A stretch of 5,949 nt of DNA, from the NCBI GenBank assembly GCA_030836365.1, contig JAURQB010000188.1, positions 1 through 5,949 on the forward strand. Direction: 5' to 3'. This document shows, piece by piece, positions 5,856 through 5,949 of this stretch. The position numbers and the translations under genes were made by a program. Positions within the stretch are counted from its first letter, which is position 1. Every line of letters starts with the position of its first letter. The stretch is from Bdellovibrionota bacterium (GTDB lineage Bacteria > Bdellovibrionota > Bacteriovoracia > Bacteriovoracales > Bacteriovoracaceae). Under the pieces are notes generated by a model, which was given only the letters and a program-made list of their open reading frames with translations, was not told where the DNA came from and searched no databases.

Positions 5856-5907
5856 GGCGACCGCCCGGTTATGAGCCGGGAGCTCTAACCAACTGAGCTA
5901 TGGTCCC
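5831..5907 (-). tRNA. tRNA-Met (CAU), CCA encoded
   Basis: The minus strand gives a complete 77-nt cloverleaf. It has a 7-bp acceptor stem GGGACCA/TGGTCCC, a D stem GCTC/GAGC with AGTTGGTTA loop, an anticodon stem CCCGG/CCGGG with loop CTCATAA (anticodon CAU), variable loop CGGTC, T loop TTCGAAT, discriminator A and genomic CCA. G1-C72 pairs and the three G-C pairs typical of initiator anticodon stems are absent, so it is not the initiator. Elongator Met is the best call. A CAU anticodon could also be lysidine-modified tRNA-Ile2, which the sequence alone does not exclude. The T stem GCCGG/CCAGC has one C51-A63 mismatch. The last 25 nt are duplicated downstream. Confidence 0.95.
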
Positions 5908-5922
5908 TTTACTCTGAATGAA

Positions 5923-5928
5923 TTTATA
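5923..5928 (-). promoter_or_regulatory. Putative -10 box of the tRNA promoter
   Basis: TATAAA on the minus strand lies 15 bp upstream of the mature tRNA 5' end, a normal distance for a short tRNA leader. The -35 would fall at or beyond the right edge of the window (about 5946 onward), so it cannot be assessed. The assignment rests on one hexamer and position. Confidence 0.35.
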
Positions 5929-5949
5929 GCTAAAAAGCTGTTTGTTGGC

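Overview
The window is a 5.9 kb piece of an AT-rich bacterial chromosome. Two things stand out: a compact aromatic-amino-acid (shikimate pathway) operon, and a structured, duplicated tRNA locus at the right edge. The aro genes use Shine-Dalgarno starts and overlapping stop/start junctions. Together with an HAE1-type RND transporter, a zinc-ribbon/coiled-coil protein of the FlgZ (HP0958)/CdsZ type and a CCA-encoding tRNA-Met, this suggests a low-GC Gram-negative. A member of the Bdellovibrionota or former Deltaproteobacteria is my best guess, but it rests on overall character and not on a diagnostic marker.

Layout. Positions 1-714 (+) are the C-terminal part of an RND efflux transporter whose N-terminus lies outside the window. 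Its stop codon directly abuts the stop codon of a convergent gene, 715-1428 (-), for a coiled-coil protein with a C4 zinc ribbon. A short divergent promoter region (about 1429-1525) separates that gene from aroC (1526-2503), aroB (2517-3554), aroA (3535-4752) and an unrecognised exported cysteine-containing protein (4749-5537), all on the + strand. The spacings are 13 bp, a 20-bp overlap and a 4-bp ATGA overlap, so these four genes look like one translationally coupled transcription unit.

The operon supplies three of the seven steps to chorismate: AroB makes 3-dehydroquinate (step 2), AroA makes EPSP (step 6) and AroC makes chorismate (step 7). All three enzymes are somewhat shorter than their E. 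coli counterparts but keep the key catalytic residues. The fourth protein has a signal peptide and no obvious connection to the pathway.

Positions 5538-5949 hold no convincing protein gene. A tRNA with anticodon CAU (5831-5907, minus strand, CCA encoded) reads toward the aro operon. Its last 25 nt plus 118 bp of downstream flank (143 bp in all, 141 identical) are repeated once more with a 174-bp period, separated by a 31-bp junction that holds most of a perfect 9-bp palindrome. Each copy contains a roughly 70 % GC core in otherwise AT-rich DNA. The architecture recalls the E. coli tyrT/rtT repeats, which also begin with a tRNA 3' end. One T-stem mismatch in the intact tRNA falls exactly on the boundary of the duplicated segment. 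This is the most unusual part of the window.
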